NCBI GenBank assembly: GCA_048013815.1
Contig: CM106586.1
Coordinates: 21,576,001-21,640,000 of the forward strand
From: Setoptus koraiensis
Lineage: Eukaryota > Arthropoda
Length of the DNA: 64,000 nt
Direction: 5' to 3'
Shown: one piece after another, positions 20,706-30,937 of the stretch
How the letters are laid out: each line of letters starts with the position of its first letter
Position numbering within the stretch: the stretch's first letter is position 1
The notes under the pieces: model-generated
What the model saw: the letters and a program-made list of their open reading frames with translations, nothing else
Databases searched by the model: none
What the model was told of the DNA's origin: nothing
Translations under genes and position numbers: made by a program

Positions 20706-21909
20706 CGTCGCGAGAATATAGTATAAGGTGATTTGAGTTGAAATAAAGTGTCAATTTTGACAATTATTTGATACCAAAAAATCCACAAATTTGTTGAAAT
20801 ACGCCCATTTACTACTTTACGAATACGCTGGCTGTATTAATTACGCTAGGAATTACCAACCAACCAACCAATCAACCAAAATTTTCATTATTAGTCCTGA
20901 TATTTACTGAAATTTATTTTCCACCCCAAGCATCATCCGTAGATGCTTGAGGGACTATTGTGGATCCAAATAGTGGGTCTAACTTCAGAAAATACGAAGA
21001 AAAATCTAGAATTTTTTTGGCCGAAGTTGGGAACGAGACTAGCGTATTCCTGTTCTCGGTACACTGGAGAGTTCATAAAGACTATAGTGGGCGTATTCTG
21101 AGTGTCACCCCTAGGAGGTTTACCTTGTTAGTATGGTTGTCAGTCCTTGATGATACTGGATTTTTGGTAATTAGGCGATTTGTCATAGAAAGGGGGATAC
21201 GTCAGCACTTGATATCGACACAAGTATTCAGTATTTGGTTGGATATGAAGCTGAGTTGCTGAAAAGTCGGTTCCCATTACTGGACTAGAGATCACTGGCG
21301 GGCATGTTAATTTAGACAGATCGATGAAAACAGATTCTCTAGTTGATTGCTACAATTGATTGTCGCGTGAGATCTTTGCGTTGTTCGCATCAGATTACTT
21401 TACTATAATCACCACATTGGTTACGCAATGAGTTTGTGATGAGCATCCGCAATCATTAGTTTGATTTTCATTTCGATATGGGTCCTGCTGACGCAACAAA
21501 ATAATGAAAAGTCGTTGTGGGTGTTTTTGACAATAGACAATAGATAGATGGCGTTCAATATGCAATTAGAAATGATAGAAATCTCTCGCCAAAATACAAA
21601 CTACTAACAAATTGATCACCCCGGGAAGTGAGCAAACAGAAAGTGTAAGTTAGCATGGCAGTCATGTGACTGTCAATGTATAGCGGTTCGAGCTATTTAG
21701 TTCTATCATCACAGTTTTTATTTCCATGGTGACCTAGGGTCCAACAAACTAATCAGATTTGTGTCTGTCTGATGTAATCGCCACTGCCATAAATTGCTTT
21801 CTGTATACAATTGCCGTTGCCTATAATTCTTGTTGCCTAGTCATTGCAAGGATATTCATGCACCGAGTTACTCCACCACTTTCGTCTTACCAAATCAATT
21901 AGAGGAACC
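20706..21909. other. Intergenic, with a decayed third repeat copy
   Basis: No gene supported. About 21078-21137 (plus strand) contains GACTATAGTGGGCG followed about 30 bases later by AGGTTTACCTTGT, a diverged fragment of the same dispersed repeat in the opposite orientation to copy 1. Confidence 0.4.
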
Positions 21910-22440
21910 ATGCGATCATTTAGGACTTTAGCTATTTTTCAATTACAGATGTTCATTTTTACGAACATCTTCTTGCTGGCCGCCTTCATTGGGTCCATCA
22001 CGGCACAGGTAATCTGCACCCACGAGCGAGAGCCACAATCGTACAGATTGTGGCCTCTGTTCAGCTTATACGAGGAGTTAAAATTGGCCAAGGATAGACT
22101 GAAAATATTACTCGAACACTATGTGCAAGATGAGCAAACCTATCAGCAGCATAAAACAGCACCGGATGAAAATGGTGACTTTATCGCTGAATCAAGTCAG
22201 CAACAACAATCAGAAGAAAGTGGTACAAGCCACAACGACGAGAGCACCGTGGGTTGTGATTGCGATGAAGATTCAACTCTGGAGGACTTCAAATTGGCCG
22301 AAGAGAGATTACATGAACTTATGTCAGATGTGAGAACTAGACTGATTACGAAAACTCCTCACATGAGTATACCCCATGAAATTGAAGCGATTCACCTATT
22401 ACATTCAATTTCGGAGGCTTTCGAGGCGATAGGAATTTAG
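21910..22440 (+). CDS. Small secreted acidic protein, function unknown
   Basis: A 176-residue protein starting at the ATG 21910-21912. A long hydrophobic N-terminus (MFIFTNIFLLAAFIGSITA) is a signal peptide or anchor. The mature part has two related helical segments, LYEELKLAKDRLKILLEH and LEDFKLAEERLHELMSDV, separated by a Gln/Ser/Glu-rich acidic linker with a CDCD motif. These two segments look like an internal repeat of an amphipathic helix. AATAAA is present at 22510-22515, 70 bases after the stop, which supports a real gene. I do not recognise a family. Confidence 0.65.
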   Translation: MRSFRTLAIFQLQMFIFTNIFLLAAFIGSITAQVICTHEREPQSYRLWPLFSLYEELKLAKDRLKILLEHYVQDEQTYQQHKTAPDENGDFIAESSQQQQSEESGTSHNDESTVGCDCDEDSTLEDFKLAEERLHELMSDVRTRLITKTPHMSIPHEIEAIHLLHSISEAFEAIGI

Positions 22441-22604
22441 AATTTGCTTGAGCAATCCTTGTGATATGCGTGTTTACGTATTTATAAATGTATACAACAG
22501 ATAGTGGATAATAAAAAATAAATAAAATAATCGTCACATTGCATAGTTTACTGATATCCTACTGACTACTATTACTGACTATTATCCTATGGTTGATGGC
22601 ATAC

Positions 22605-22606
<2 letters not shown>

Positions 22607-22646
<40 letters not shown>
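22607..22646. repeat. (CT)20 microsatellite
   Basis: Uninterrupted CT dinucleotide tract. Confidence 0.95.
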
Positions 22647-22650
<4 letters not shown>

Positions 22651-23463
22651 GTGTCCCTCACTTGGACACAAGTGTTCATTGATGATGTTCATGATGGTTG
22701 TCATGAGAGAAAAGTTGTTCGTGTCGTTGTTGTTGCCTCAAAAAAGCAACATCCAACACCCTCTCAAGTACCAGTAGTTGTCGCTGGTGTGATTGTATGT
22801 GCTTGTGTCTAAATATAAATATAATTCTTTGACAATATAGCTCATATTCGTATGCAACTTATGAGAGAAGTCAAGAGCTTGTTATATAATTAGCAAGTAT
22901 TCGTTGATTGGAATTAGCGCTGCTCCATGGTCATTCGGGATAGGTAGTGGCGACCTTCAAAGACGTCAGACAAACAACAACAAAAACGGCAGCAACTACA
23001 GCAGCATGACCAACGGTTGTAGCCATGCTGTTACCGATCACGATTACCATTTGCAATGCATGCCCGTAACATTTATCCTGTGTTTCGTGTAACCCTACAT
23101 AACTGCATGCAAAATCACGTAGACAATTATAAGATGGTGTGCGTGTGTGTGTATTTACCGTTGTGGATACCACACTAGACACTTGTTGATTGGTTTGGTC
23201 TAGGCGGCAGCAGTGGCGACATAAACACACTGTGCCAGCTAGACAGTTTTGTAAGGCGGCAGTGGGCACTACCTACTTTAGCAGTAGCTCGCACTTTATA
23301 AACTGGCCTTACCTGTGCGAATGCGTGTGTGTGTGTGTGTTATTGCATAACTGTTTAACTGAGTCGCGATCAATATTCACCTTGTCTTTTTGAATTCTGG
23401 CTGACATCAACAAAGGCTTACAAAGGCCAAAGCGACCAATGCAGACAGAACAGACATACCTTG

Positions 23464-23465
<2 letters not shown>

Positions 23466-23509
<44 letters not shown>
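23466..23509. repeat. (CA)n microsatellite
   Basis: Uninterrupted CA dinucleotide tract of about 22 units. Confidence 0.95.
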
Positions 23510-23618
23510 TGAAAGGAGCTCACTTTGCTCACAGTTAGCTCTAGATTGTTATGTAATCATGGTCAATGTAGTATTGTCAGTGCGAAAGTTGTTATATTTG
23601 GGCAACAACAACCACCAC

Positions 23619-23621
23619 CGT

Positions 23622-23657
<36 letters not shown>

Positions 23658-23662
23658 TCACG
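23619..23662. repeat. TA-centred inverted repeat
   Basis: Arms CGTGACTA (23619-23626) and TAGTCACG (23655-23662) flank a (TA)n tract, so the unit can fold as a hairpin or cruciform. Confidence 0.8.
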
Positions 23663-23729
23663 TAAGCGTTGTTGCATTGATAAACACATTAATCACTTTC
23701 ATCCATGGGCAAACAACTACTTTCTATTC

Positions 23730-23748
23730 TATATATATATATATATAT
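23730..23748. repeat. Short (TA)n tract
   Basis: Uninterrupted TA tract about 70 bases after the TA-centred inverted repeat. Confidence 0.85.
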
Positions 23749-24461
23749 TATGTTCTGTTCTAACTTGCTGGATGTGCGTTTCTCTTCAACGAGGAACTGA
23801 CAGACAGCACAGTGTAGCGCTTAACAGTAGTTCCTTGATCAATCATACTATACTTATCGCGTTACGTAACTTTATTAATAAATAAATAATCTTGTTGCTG
23901 TTGCTGTTGCTGTTATCTGGTGATGTTGTATCATTAGCGACTACACCATTCAATTTTGCGTGTGCGTGTCTCAGTTATGCAACATGCAAACCAGAGCAAC
24001 GATGACAGCTATAGATTATTGTGTTGCCAAAGTTAGCTTAAAAAAGAAACGGTCTTGGCAAGCCACCAACTAAAGGGGGAAGAGCGCCATTATTTTTATT
24101 AATTAAACAAGAAGTACGAGTGAGAGTAAGGAAGATCCTAATATAACATCCTATTTGTTTATAAATATAGCCCAACAACAGCGCTAACTTGCGGCAGCGA
24201 CTGAACTCGACGACAATGCATCAATGGACAAAAACTATTTTCAGCTTCGCCTCCCGTTCAATATCGACGCCTGATGATTGCATGCGGCACGTTCCTGGGC
24301 ACGTGTTGCCAAAACCAACAAGAAGTTGCTGGTGAAAAGAGAAAAGTTTATTCATAACAGCACTAATTGGCATTCATTTTTTCTTTCTCGTCTTGCCAGC
24401 CAACCATCCAGCAATAAGCAAGTCAGCGCTCCAACAGAGCCAACCATCAGTATCTGGTGCA

Positions 24462-24467
24462 TATAAA
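24462..24467 (+). promoter_or_regulatory. TATA box upstream of the 24639 gene
   Basis: TATAAA in the context GCATATAAATTGC, about 175 bases upstream of the ATG, which leaves room for a 5' UTR of about 150 bases. Confidence 0.4.
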
Positions 24468-24638
24468 TTGCAATCGATCTAGCGCTAATATATCGCCAAT
24501 CACACATCTTACCTTCATCTGTTTTTGACAATTGGGTTCTAAATTCTAAATAGCCTAACTATCCATCGGCAAGACCACCACGAGCTAGCGACACTTGATT
24601 GTCAATAAGATCATCATCATTTTTCACTCTCAAACTTG

Positions 24639-24974
24639 ATGAAAAACGATAGAAGAATATCAACTAAAATGGCCCAACAAATCACCAACAAACAACAAAT
24701 GCAACAAGAAAGTCATTGTGATAGAAGAAAATTCAAAGTGATTTCAGCAACACTTATCAGCATAAGTGTCCTGTCCATTTATGCCATTACGCAACAACAG
24801 CCTGTTGTCGAATGCTCCATTGGATACTTCGAACATTATGGCTGGCCCACATACGGAATAGTGAAGCCATTTTGGATGGCACCGTTTTCGGCGTTTCCAT
24901 CGCGCGCCATTTCGGGCTATTCTAGAAAACACACCATGTCGCAGGGTCGCGGCGTGCTCAGACATTACCGTTAG
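24639..24974 (+). CDS. Small membrane-anchored or secreted protein, unknown
   Basis: A 111-residue protein from the ATG at 24639. A basic, Gln-rich N-terminus precedes one hydrophobic segment (VISATLISISVLSIYAI, about residues 33-49), then an aromatic-rich stretch GYFEHYGWPTYGIVKPFW and a short basic end. The layout suggests a signal anchor or an uncleaved signal peptide with a short extracellular part. A TATA box lies upstream. The stop TAG (24972-24974) touches the duplicated segment copy B, and the last codons CATTACCGT are the reverse complement of the first bases of that segment. The normal 3' end of this gene may therefore have been displaced. No family is recognised. Confidence 0.5.
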   Translation: MKNDRRISTKMAQQITNKQQMQQESHCDRRKFKVISATLISISVLSIYAITQQQPVVECSIGYFEHYGWPTYGIVKPFWMAPFSAFPSRAISGYSRKHTMSQGRGVLRHYR

Positions 24975-25253
24975 ACGGTAATGTTATCTGTGATACTTAA
25001 ATCAGCAGAATGGATCCGAAAATCTTACAACAAAACCATCATGCAGATCATCGAAAAAGCCAATCACAATATTGTTGTAACGAGCACCATTATCGACGCT
25101 CACCTTATTCAAGGGGATGCACGAGCTAGGATGTTCGCGAAAGTTTCGCAATGGCTCGGCCAGGAAGGTGCACCACGATAGGCAATTGAAATTTGGACAA
25201 GACTTTAATGACGATAATTAACATCACGTTGAGGTGGCTTCGATGCTAGTCCA
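24974..25253 (+). repeat. Duplicated segment, copy B (matches 19538-19806)
   Basis: Begins at the last base of the stop codon of the 24639 gene and ends in GATGCTAGTCCA, after which similarity to copy A stops. It has 11 bases (after CACGTTGA) that copy A lacks. It holds the same 66-codon frame (24981-25181). Confidence 0.85.
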
Positions 25254-25387
25254 AGCCAATACGGTCCTACCTATTGATTATGGAACGTGAGAGTGTTCAA
25301 TGTTGCATTAAGCAGGGTGATACTGGAGGATTGATATTCATGGCTCTCAACATTGGACGGAGCATTCTCGTCGCTCGGAGAGAACTT

Positions 25388-25670
25388 CGATGAATTCTCA
25401 ATTGAAGCAGGCCTATTAGCTGCCCAAAAACAATTTAAATCGGCCCTGCTTCTCGGAGACGAAAGATTGTCGGCTAAATGTCATTTATTTGTGTCATTAT
25501 AATTATGTCAACTTGGCAGGAAAAGGCAATGCGTGAGACATCTCAGGAATGTTGTCATTCCATATCTCAACTCTTTGCCCAAAATTGATAATTTATTGAA
25601 GAATATGTATCTGCACATTTTATTTGGATTGAAAAATCCATTCAAGCAAAAATTTGTAGATTCAAAATAG
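25388..25670 (+). pseudogene. Degraded coding fragment, family not recognised
   Basis: Two adjacent frames read like protein: EAGLLAAQKQFKSALLLGDE then LSAKCHLFVSL and stop, and, in another frame, LCQLGRKRQCVRHLRNVVIP then YLNSLPKIDNLL and stop. Amphipathic helix pairs and a frame change between them suggest a decayed helical-repeat (possibly TPR-like) gene. I cannot name it. It may be unrelated to the duplicated segment that precedes it. Confidence 0.3.
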
Positions 25671-26244
25671 ATATATTCGAGAAATAGTACCACTGTTGAT
25701 AAAAGACCAAGTTTCAAGAATCATACTGGCCAGACATCCATTTAACTATTTCATATTATCATACATCATGCTAGTATTATTAGCTTTGAAATTTTGGAGT
25801 TCATCCCGTTTGTCATTATTAGATGATTGTATGCAATATCGAGCGCCGTTCTAGAAAGTCGTCAGGTTAGTGAGCAAACCTTTTTCACACGAACATCTAG
25901 GTTTGACTGCCGGGAGATTACCTTCTCGGCACAACTGCTTTGACGACAGCACGAAAAAAAAATCAGGAAAAACCTTTCCGCCGTGATCATGATTGAAATG
26001 TGTGTCGAAATTTATTTATTGCAATGATGACACTCACTTGACTGTGTTTTATATATTCGAGAGAAGATTGATGGACGTCCTCAGCAATAATCTATCATTT
26101 GTCTAGACTAGGATCACGCTTTGAACTAACAAAAACTTTGAATCTGTCGGGAGATAGAGAACATATCGATTAGTGACAGACGTGAAGGAATTCTCACCAA
26201 AGTGTTCACGTAGAACAACACTACTCTTGAGTAAGAGCGAGAAT
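25671..26244. other. Intergenic, no gene seen
   Basis: AT-rich DNA between the degraded fragment and the end of the GST-like pseudogene. No motif stands out. Confidence 0.4.
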
Positions 26245-26996
26245 CAACTTACCTAGCTATGGCCTCATCACTGACCGAGTTATATCGGTCGGCAAACTTT
26301 TCTTAACTCGATCCTCATATACCACTAATGATTTAAACTCACTCAAATCATAGTCGCATACTTCGCTCAAAGTTAGACCGCAAATATTCGAGACATCTGC
26401 AACAGTAAGGTTATTACCCGTGGAGAATCGTTTCCTTGTGAGAATCTCATCCAATTGTTTCAGAACACCTTTGAATTCTTTCTCATTTGCCTCATCCAGC
26501 TCAGGGTTGCCGAAAATGAATAGTTTCAGCAATTCGCTTTGGGCTTTGTACAATTTACTCAAATCCCGATAAAGCATCATATCAACTCTAGCTCTTTCAA
26601 CCGGATCTCGCGGGTACAGCGAATCGTCTTCGGAGCCGTATTTATTAACAAAGTAGGTGATAATGACGCCACTGATTTTGTGCGGCGTAAGGTTGATAAA
26701 AGAATTGGTTGGTGCTGTTAAAGCATAAAATATAAAGAATGACAAAGATAGAAATCACATACATAAGAAGACATTAGGTAGTTGAACGTTAGGTAAGATA
26801 ACCTTTCGCAGACAACCCCATCCACAATAGTTGGAACAGTATGTTGCGGATTTATCTCGAGGAATTCTTCACTCAGGTGTTCACCTTTGGCTAAGTCAAG
26901 GTATTTCTTGTTTAGCTCTATGCCAAGCTTGTTGGCTACCAATTCAACGGTTCAACATAGTGGGCTCTCCGGCATGTAGTAGAAGTCGACAGGCAT
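26245..26996 (-). pseudogene. Glutathione S-transferase (delta/epsilon-like), broken
   Basis: GSTs conjugate glutathione to xenobiotics. The N-terminal thioredoxin-fold part starts at the ATG 26994-26996, MPVDFYYMPESPLC, and continues in frame after a TGA (26952-26954) as TVELVANKLGIELNKKYLDL and INPQHTVPTIVDGVV. The stop stands where the family usually has Arg (CGA to TGA is one C-to-T change). The C-terminal helical domain is at 26257-26690: VIITYFVNKYG, SLYPRDPVERARVDMMLYRD and NNLTVADVSN. Near its end the frame shifts, because the expected continuation (YNSVSDEAIAR, up to a GTAAGT donor at about 26253) lies in another frame. The junction between the two halves also has about 100 bp of unmatched sequence, possibly an intron (TTTAACAG acceptor near 26715). 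One nonsense codon and one frameshift make it a probable recent pseudogene. Confidence 0.75.
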
Positions 26997-27460
26997 GTTT
27001 GCTTAGATGTTGATTACTCAATAATTCAGGTATATTCTTGATTAATTTTGACCCTGGTCAAATTAGTCTTCTAGTTCTCCAGAAGGCTAACTTTTCTTTC
27101 TTCTGAAGTCAATGAATGTATTTATTATCGATTTCCGAACTTGATTTTTGACACGTCCTTTGTATTGGGCCAGAGAAAAGAGAAAAAAGTTGTAAGAGAA
27201 AGTTTCATTTATCAATTGGTATGCAATGCATACTATGCATTTCGTTAATTCCATGCAGTTCATCACAAACCGTTCGCAGATTCGAAGTGCCCGCTTCTTA
27301 AAACTGATCACATGTTTCTCGTATTCCAAGTGCATCCTGAACAATAACAGATGTGACTGGTGGCCAATTCTAGTTGTGTCGCTCAAGGTATTATTTACTC
27401 TAGATCACAGATTGTAGATCACACCTTAAATCAAGGACTAATCAAGACAAATCTTACACA
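26997..27460. other. Intergenic upstream of NDUFB5
   Basis: A 99-codon minus-strand frame (27087-27386) has no recognisable domain. No other feature. Confidence 0.45.
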
Positions 27461-28081
27461 ATGACTATCCTTTCAAAGAACCTACGCACACTATTTACAA
27501 TAAAAAACGTATCTTGTGTAACAAAGAGATGGTCAGGACACAACAACCTTGAGCCTCACCCGTCAAATTTTAGCTGGTTAAAATGGAAGGATATGGTGCA
27601 TCTTTACACTATGATAGCCGTCATACCCCTTGGTTTGTTTACAACGATCGTAAACATAAGGGCTAATCCTGAACTCGCTGAAATACCAGAGGGTTATGAA
27701 CCCAGACATTGGGAATATTATAAGCACCCCATTACGAGGTTTATAGCTAGATACGTATTGGAACATCAAGATGAGGAGGACGAAACTTTGTTAGGTTTCA
27801 TGGATATAGAGTCGGAGCGCCAGATACTGAGGCAGCTGACCCATCGCATAAGCGAGGTGATGGCCTATTACGGTGACCATCGGTCCCTCTACTTTATGCC
27901 ATATCAGACTGCTGATCATATTCGCGAGGGTAGAGAAGACTATAGGTTTATAGGTGATTGGCACCTTGGAGCTCCGAGTACTTTATTCACAAACCTCAGC
28001 AAAGGGAATCAGCTTGAGGATGCCATGCCTACCGAGGCACTGATAGAAAGTAATGAGGAGACGAAAAAATTTGTTAAGTGA
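27461..28081 (+). CDS. NDUFB5: NADH dehydrogenase 1 beta subcomplex subunit 5 (complex I, SGDH)
   Basis: A 206-residue accessory subunit of mitochondrial complex I. A basic N-terminus without acidic residues (MTILSKNLRTLF) is a likely mitochondrial targeting peptide. One membrane helix lies at about residues 50-67 (TMIAVIPLGLFTTIVNI). It is followed by the family signature NPELAEIPEGYEPRHWEYY and KHPITRFIAR, which is nearly identical to the animal NDUFB5 sequence. The remaining intermembrane-space part is less conserved. The gene is a single exon and tail-to-tail with the sphingomyelin-synthase-like gene (175 bp between stops). Confidence 0.92.
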   Translation: MTILSKNLRTLFTIKNVSCVTKRWSGHNNLEPHPSNFSWLKWKDMVHLYTMIAVIPLGLFTTIVNIRANPELAEIPEGYEPRHWEYYKHPITRFIARYVLEHQDEEDETLLGFMDIESERQILRQLTHRISEVMAYYGDHRSLYFMPYQTADHIREGREDYRFIGDWHLGAPSTLFTNLSKGNQLEDAMPTEALIESNEETKKFVK

Positions 28082-28256
28082 TCCTATATTCTCTATATAT
28101 TAGATATGTTTGTGCAGCTGTTGAATTACGGAATTTGTCATGATGTATCAGTTAGTTTAAGTCATAAATTTATGTAGGTCTAATCTTTAATGATCAAATG
28201 TAATCTAGTTAAACACATATATCTATGTAAAATATCTATATAATCATTAAAATCAA

Positions 28257-29618
28257 TCAGGGCGTTTGAGTTTGATTCAGCAGTCGTTGAGATGAAGTTG
28301 AACGCCGCCTGGGGCTTTTGGGCCAGGGCATGGGCCACTCGAATACGCGAGGAACAGTCAATGTAGCCGAGTCGCAGCAAGAACATAGACCATTTCTTCT
28401 GGTGGTGCATCTAATGTGGTTGAATTCGAAATATTTGAACAAAGGCCACCACCATACCCTGGATAGATAGTTGGTATGAGTTGGAAATCTCAAACTATGA
28501 TTGTAAACGATTGTATGGAATATCCAAAAAGTGCGTGTTGTCACGTAGTAGGCAAGTACTATATCTATTGTGTAGTGTCCACGAGCAATCAAAATAAATA
28601 TCACACCAATAATTGAACTCGACAGAGCTAATATGTTGAAAGCCCTCCAAACCAATGTCCGGCACCTTAATGGCATGAGATACTCACGAAGAGTTAGATA
28701 ACCTGTAGATGCAAAGAATGAGGTTAGAACTTGGGTTTGCGGGGCTTCTAAAGTTGGAGAGAATGATCGAGGGGATGGATGACTAAGATATATTGACTTA
28801 CAAAAGGTGAGTATAACAGTGTGACCAGAGTATAAGTAGTCGCCGCAATAAATCTGCTTGCCATTTATCGAAAGACCAAATCCTAACATCATGTGAAAAA
28901 CTCTACTGAATATAATCTGTATATAAAGGCCTGTAGTTAACTGATCAGGCGAGTGACTAGGGTCATCTGATATCTTAGGCGCACAGTAATCTTTCTTTAG
29001 CAATGGGACCTGTGTCGACATCATACAGATGGCTCGATACATGTATAATAGTCCAATGATGAGGCATAAACGCCTAAATATTATCACACGATATCTATGA
29101 AGGAACAATAGAATGAATAGTGAGAATGTTTGTATGCTGATGATGTACTCTGCAACATCCAATCCCCAAGCAGCTTCTGGTAGTATCACGTGAAGTATGT
29201 CTGGCAGTGGATCACTCTGTAGAGGTGCTCGTTCATGAATTATTGCTAAAACCAGAAAATTAAGTATCATATTAGTCAACAAAAAAAGTAGGGCGAGGCC
29301 ATTCTGAACAACACAGATATCCTCCTTCGGGTTATGGTCATCGGATTCAGGAGATCCAATCTGTAATACTGTCTGTTCATCTTCTTCTCTGGTAATAGCA
29401 TCGAATTTTCTTTTGAGTGAGCTAGCTTTTAACTTATCATCATCCGAATCACTGTTCGTTTTGATTGGGGTCTGAAAAGCAGTTGTGGATGATTGAGGCA
29501 CTACTCTATCCGCAAGGTTAGCACCAAATACAAAACTTGATGATTTTCCCGATTTCGTTGCATTCGTTTCGTCATGAGGCTTGAGGCCCGAAGGTTTAAG
29601 AGAGGGGGGTTCCTGCAT
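28257..29618 (-). CDS. Chimeric gene: RANBP3 N-terminus fused to a sphingomyelin synthase family enzyme
   Basis: Exons 28802-29618 and 28257-28702 join across a 99 bp intron (minus-strand CTTTT|GTAAGT ... TCTACAG|GTTATC), giving 420 residues. From about residue 105 the protein is a complete sphingomyelin/ceramide-phosphoethanolamine synthase-type membrane enzyme, which transfers a phospholipid headgroup to ceramide. It has several helices, PLPDILHVILPE, RRLCLIIGLLYMYRAICMM, CGDYLYSGHT and GHYTIDIVLAYY. The two histidines and aspartate of the catalytic HHD triad are all present. It ends with NYLSRVWWWPLFKYFE and VPRVFEWPMPWP. Residues 1-73 are identical to the start of RANBP3 (gene at 31018), including the FVFG motif and SLKRKFD, and homology continues weakly to VLQ at residue 86. 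This N-terminus is foreign to the synthase family. The intron is a multiple of 3 without stops, so retention would also keep the frame. Confidence 0.8.
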   Translation of the reverse strand: MQEPPSLKPSGLKPHDETNATKSGKSSSFVFGANLADRVVPQSSTTAFQTPIKTNSDSDDDKLKASSLKRKFDAITREEDEQTVLQIGSPESDDHNPKEDICVVQNGLALLFLLTNMILNFLVLAIIHERAPLQSDPLPDILHVILPEAAWGLDVAEYIISIQTFSLFILLFLHRYRVIIFRRLCLIIGLLYMYRAICMMSTQVPLLKKDYCAPKISDDPSHSPDQLTTGLYIQIIFSRVFHMMLGFGLSINGKQIYCGDYLYSGHTVILTFCKSIYLSHPSPRSFSPTLEAPQTQVLTSFFASTGYLTLREYLMPLRCRTLVWRAFNILALSSSIIGVIFILIARGHYTIDIVLAYYVTTRTFWIFHTIVYNHSLRFPTHTNYLSRVWWWPLFKYFEFNHIRCTTRRNGLCSCCDSATLTVPRVFEWPMPWPKSPRRRSTSSQRLLNQTQTP

Positions 29619-29698
29619 CCCTCAAATTGTTTTGGATACAAATCTCTGGTTAAATGTCTCTGGTTGGTATAAATGAATGATATTATAAATCTAATCTT
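29398..29698 (-). repeat. Left arm of a 301 bp perfect inverted repeat
   Basis: Reverse complement of 30938-31238 with no mismatch or gap that I could find. Covers 80 bp of 5' flank, the ATG and the first 73 codons of the chimeric gene. Confidence 0.93.
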
Positions 29699-30937
29699 TG
29701 ATTAATCTATAAATATGTAATCACTAAATGTTGTATATTGCCATTTTCCCATATCGTTCCATTCAAGACATACCACAACAGGGAAAATGTTGAATTGCGA
29801 AAAAAAAAATCTAATCTAATCTAGTTTTCAGACCTTCAACTTTTGCGCGAATTTCAAAAGATATAATCACTCAATAGTGTCGGAAAATAATTACGCCATC
29901 ACCAGTGTTAGCTCTAATTCGATCTAAATTGCATTTGATTTGTCAGAGTTTTCTAGACTGTTGGTATGTTGTATTCAATATACACACTATACTATGTTGA
30001 AACAAACACATTCAAAGTGTAACATGTCGGTACGAATTTCTATTCTTATGTATAAATTTATAGGTTCTGTCTATCTATCTAAGGTAAATCAATTAAAGTT
30101 CAGACTATTATATATATATATATATATATATGTATATCGGTATATAGCAACGACAGCAACAATAATATCAACACAGTTGTTACTCGGTCGGAGTTGCTGG
30201 CCCCGCCCTGCTGCAACAACTACGAATAAACGTTGCTGCTGTAGTTACACAGTGAGATAATCTTGATATTGATATTCTCAATACAGAAATCTCGATACTC
30301 AGCTTTCAGAGCCTACTGTGCTAGGCTTTGATGTAAAGTATTTGTCCGGTGTTGCCTAAACCTATTCGTTTCGATTCTTACTTCAACGAGGTGTTGTAGA
30401 GAATATTGTAAATTAGATGCTCAGAGAGCTAATTCTAGAGAATGAAATAAACATTTCTTGCTCCTTAAATAAACTGCAAACTTGTCCACGCTGTTGCTTC
30501 TCGACTAACGAGATCATCACAGATTTGAAAGAACGAAAAATTGATATGTCAGATGATCATATCAGAACCTACAGTTGCAAATATTGTTGATTGTGCCATA
30601 AAACAAGCCTTTGCTCATCGAGTTGATAAAACGAAGCAAATGTGCACACTCTGAGCGATCATCGTATATTACGTAATGATCGATCTAATGCTGATGGTAG
30701 CAGCTACAGTGTATTGTTGTCGTACATGATAAACATGTAAAATGTCAATAAAGGCAATAAAGAACTTGTTGTTAGTTTGCTTTGGTCCTCAACCTTGAAT
30801 ACCGCTACTCATTATGAATTAAATTTAGCGCGCAGTTCTGCGCACAAGGGGTGGCAATATTTTTTCCCACTGTCCATATATTCAATCACACGATTGTTTA
30901 TCCTATTGTTATTGTTATTATTATTGTTATTTGTTTG
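29699..30937. other. Spacer between two head-to-head genes
   Basis: 1239 bp between the arms, holding the upstream regions of the chimeric synthase gene and of RANBP3. It includes a (TA)n tract at about 30110-30130 and an (ATT)n-like tract at about 30905-30932. A 106-codon frame at 29940-30260 is repeat-derived. No gene supported. Confidence 0.5.

Larger units (their letters stand above)
22441..24638. other. Simple-repeat-rich intergenic region
   Basis: Holds (CT)n, (GT)n, (CA)n and two (TA)n tracts, and a TTGCTG hexamer tract near 23894-23914. Frames of 60-112 codons here (for example 22931-23269) are low-complexity or repeat-derived, with no supported product. The end contains the promoter of the 24639 gene. 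Confidence 0.5.

Noticed and set aside
21660-21700. Possible tRNA T-arm (GCGGTTCGAGC)
   Set aside because: No matching acceptor stem, D-arm or anticodon arm could be laid out around it.
22931-23657. Frames over the CA, CT and TA microsatellites
   Set aside because: The peptides are HTHTHT and similar translations of simple repeats.
26952-26954. In-frame TGA of the GST-like gene as a selenocysteine codon
   Set aside because: The family uses Arg here, there is a second lesion near the C-terminus, and no SECIS-like element was noticed. A CGA-to-TGA mutation is simpler.
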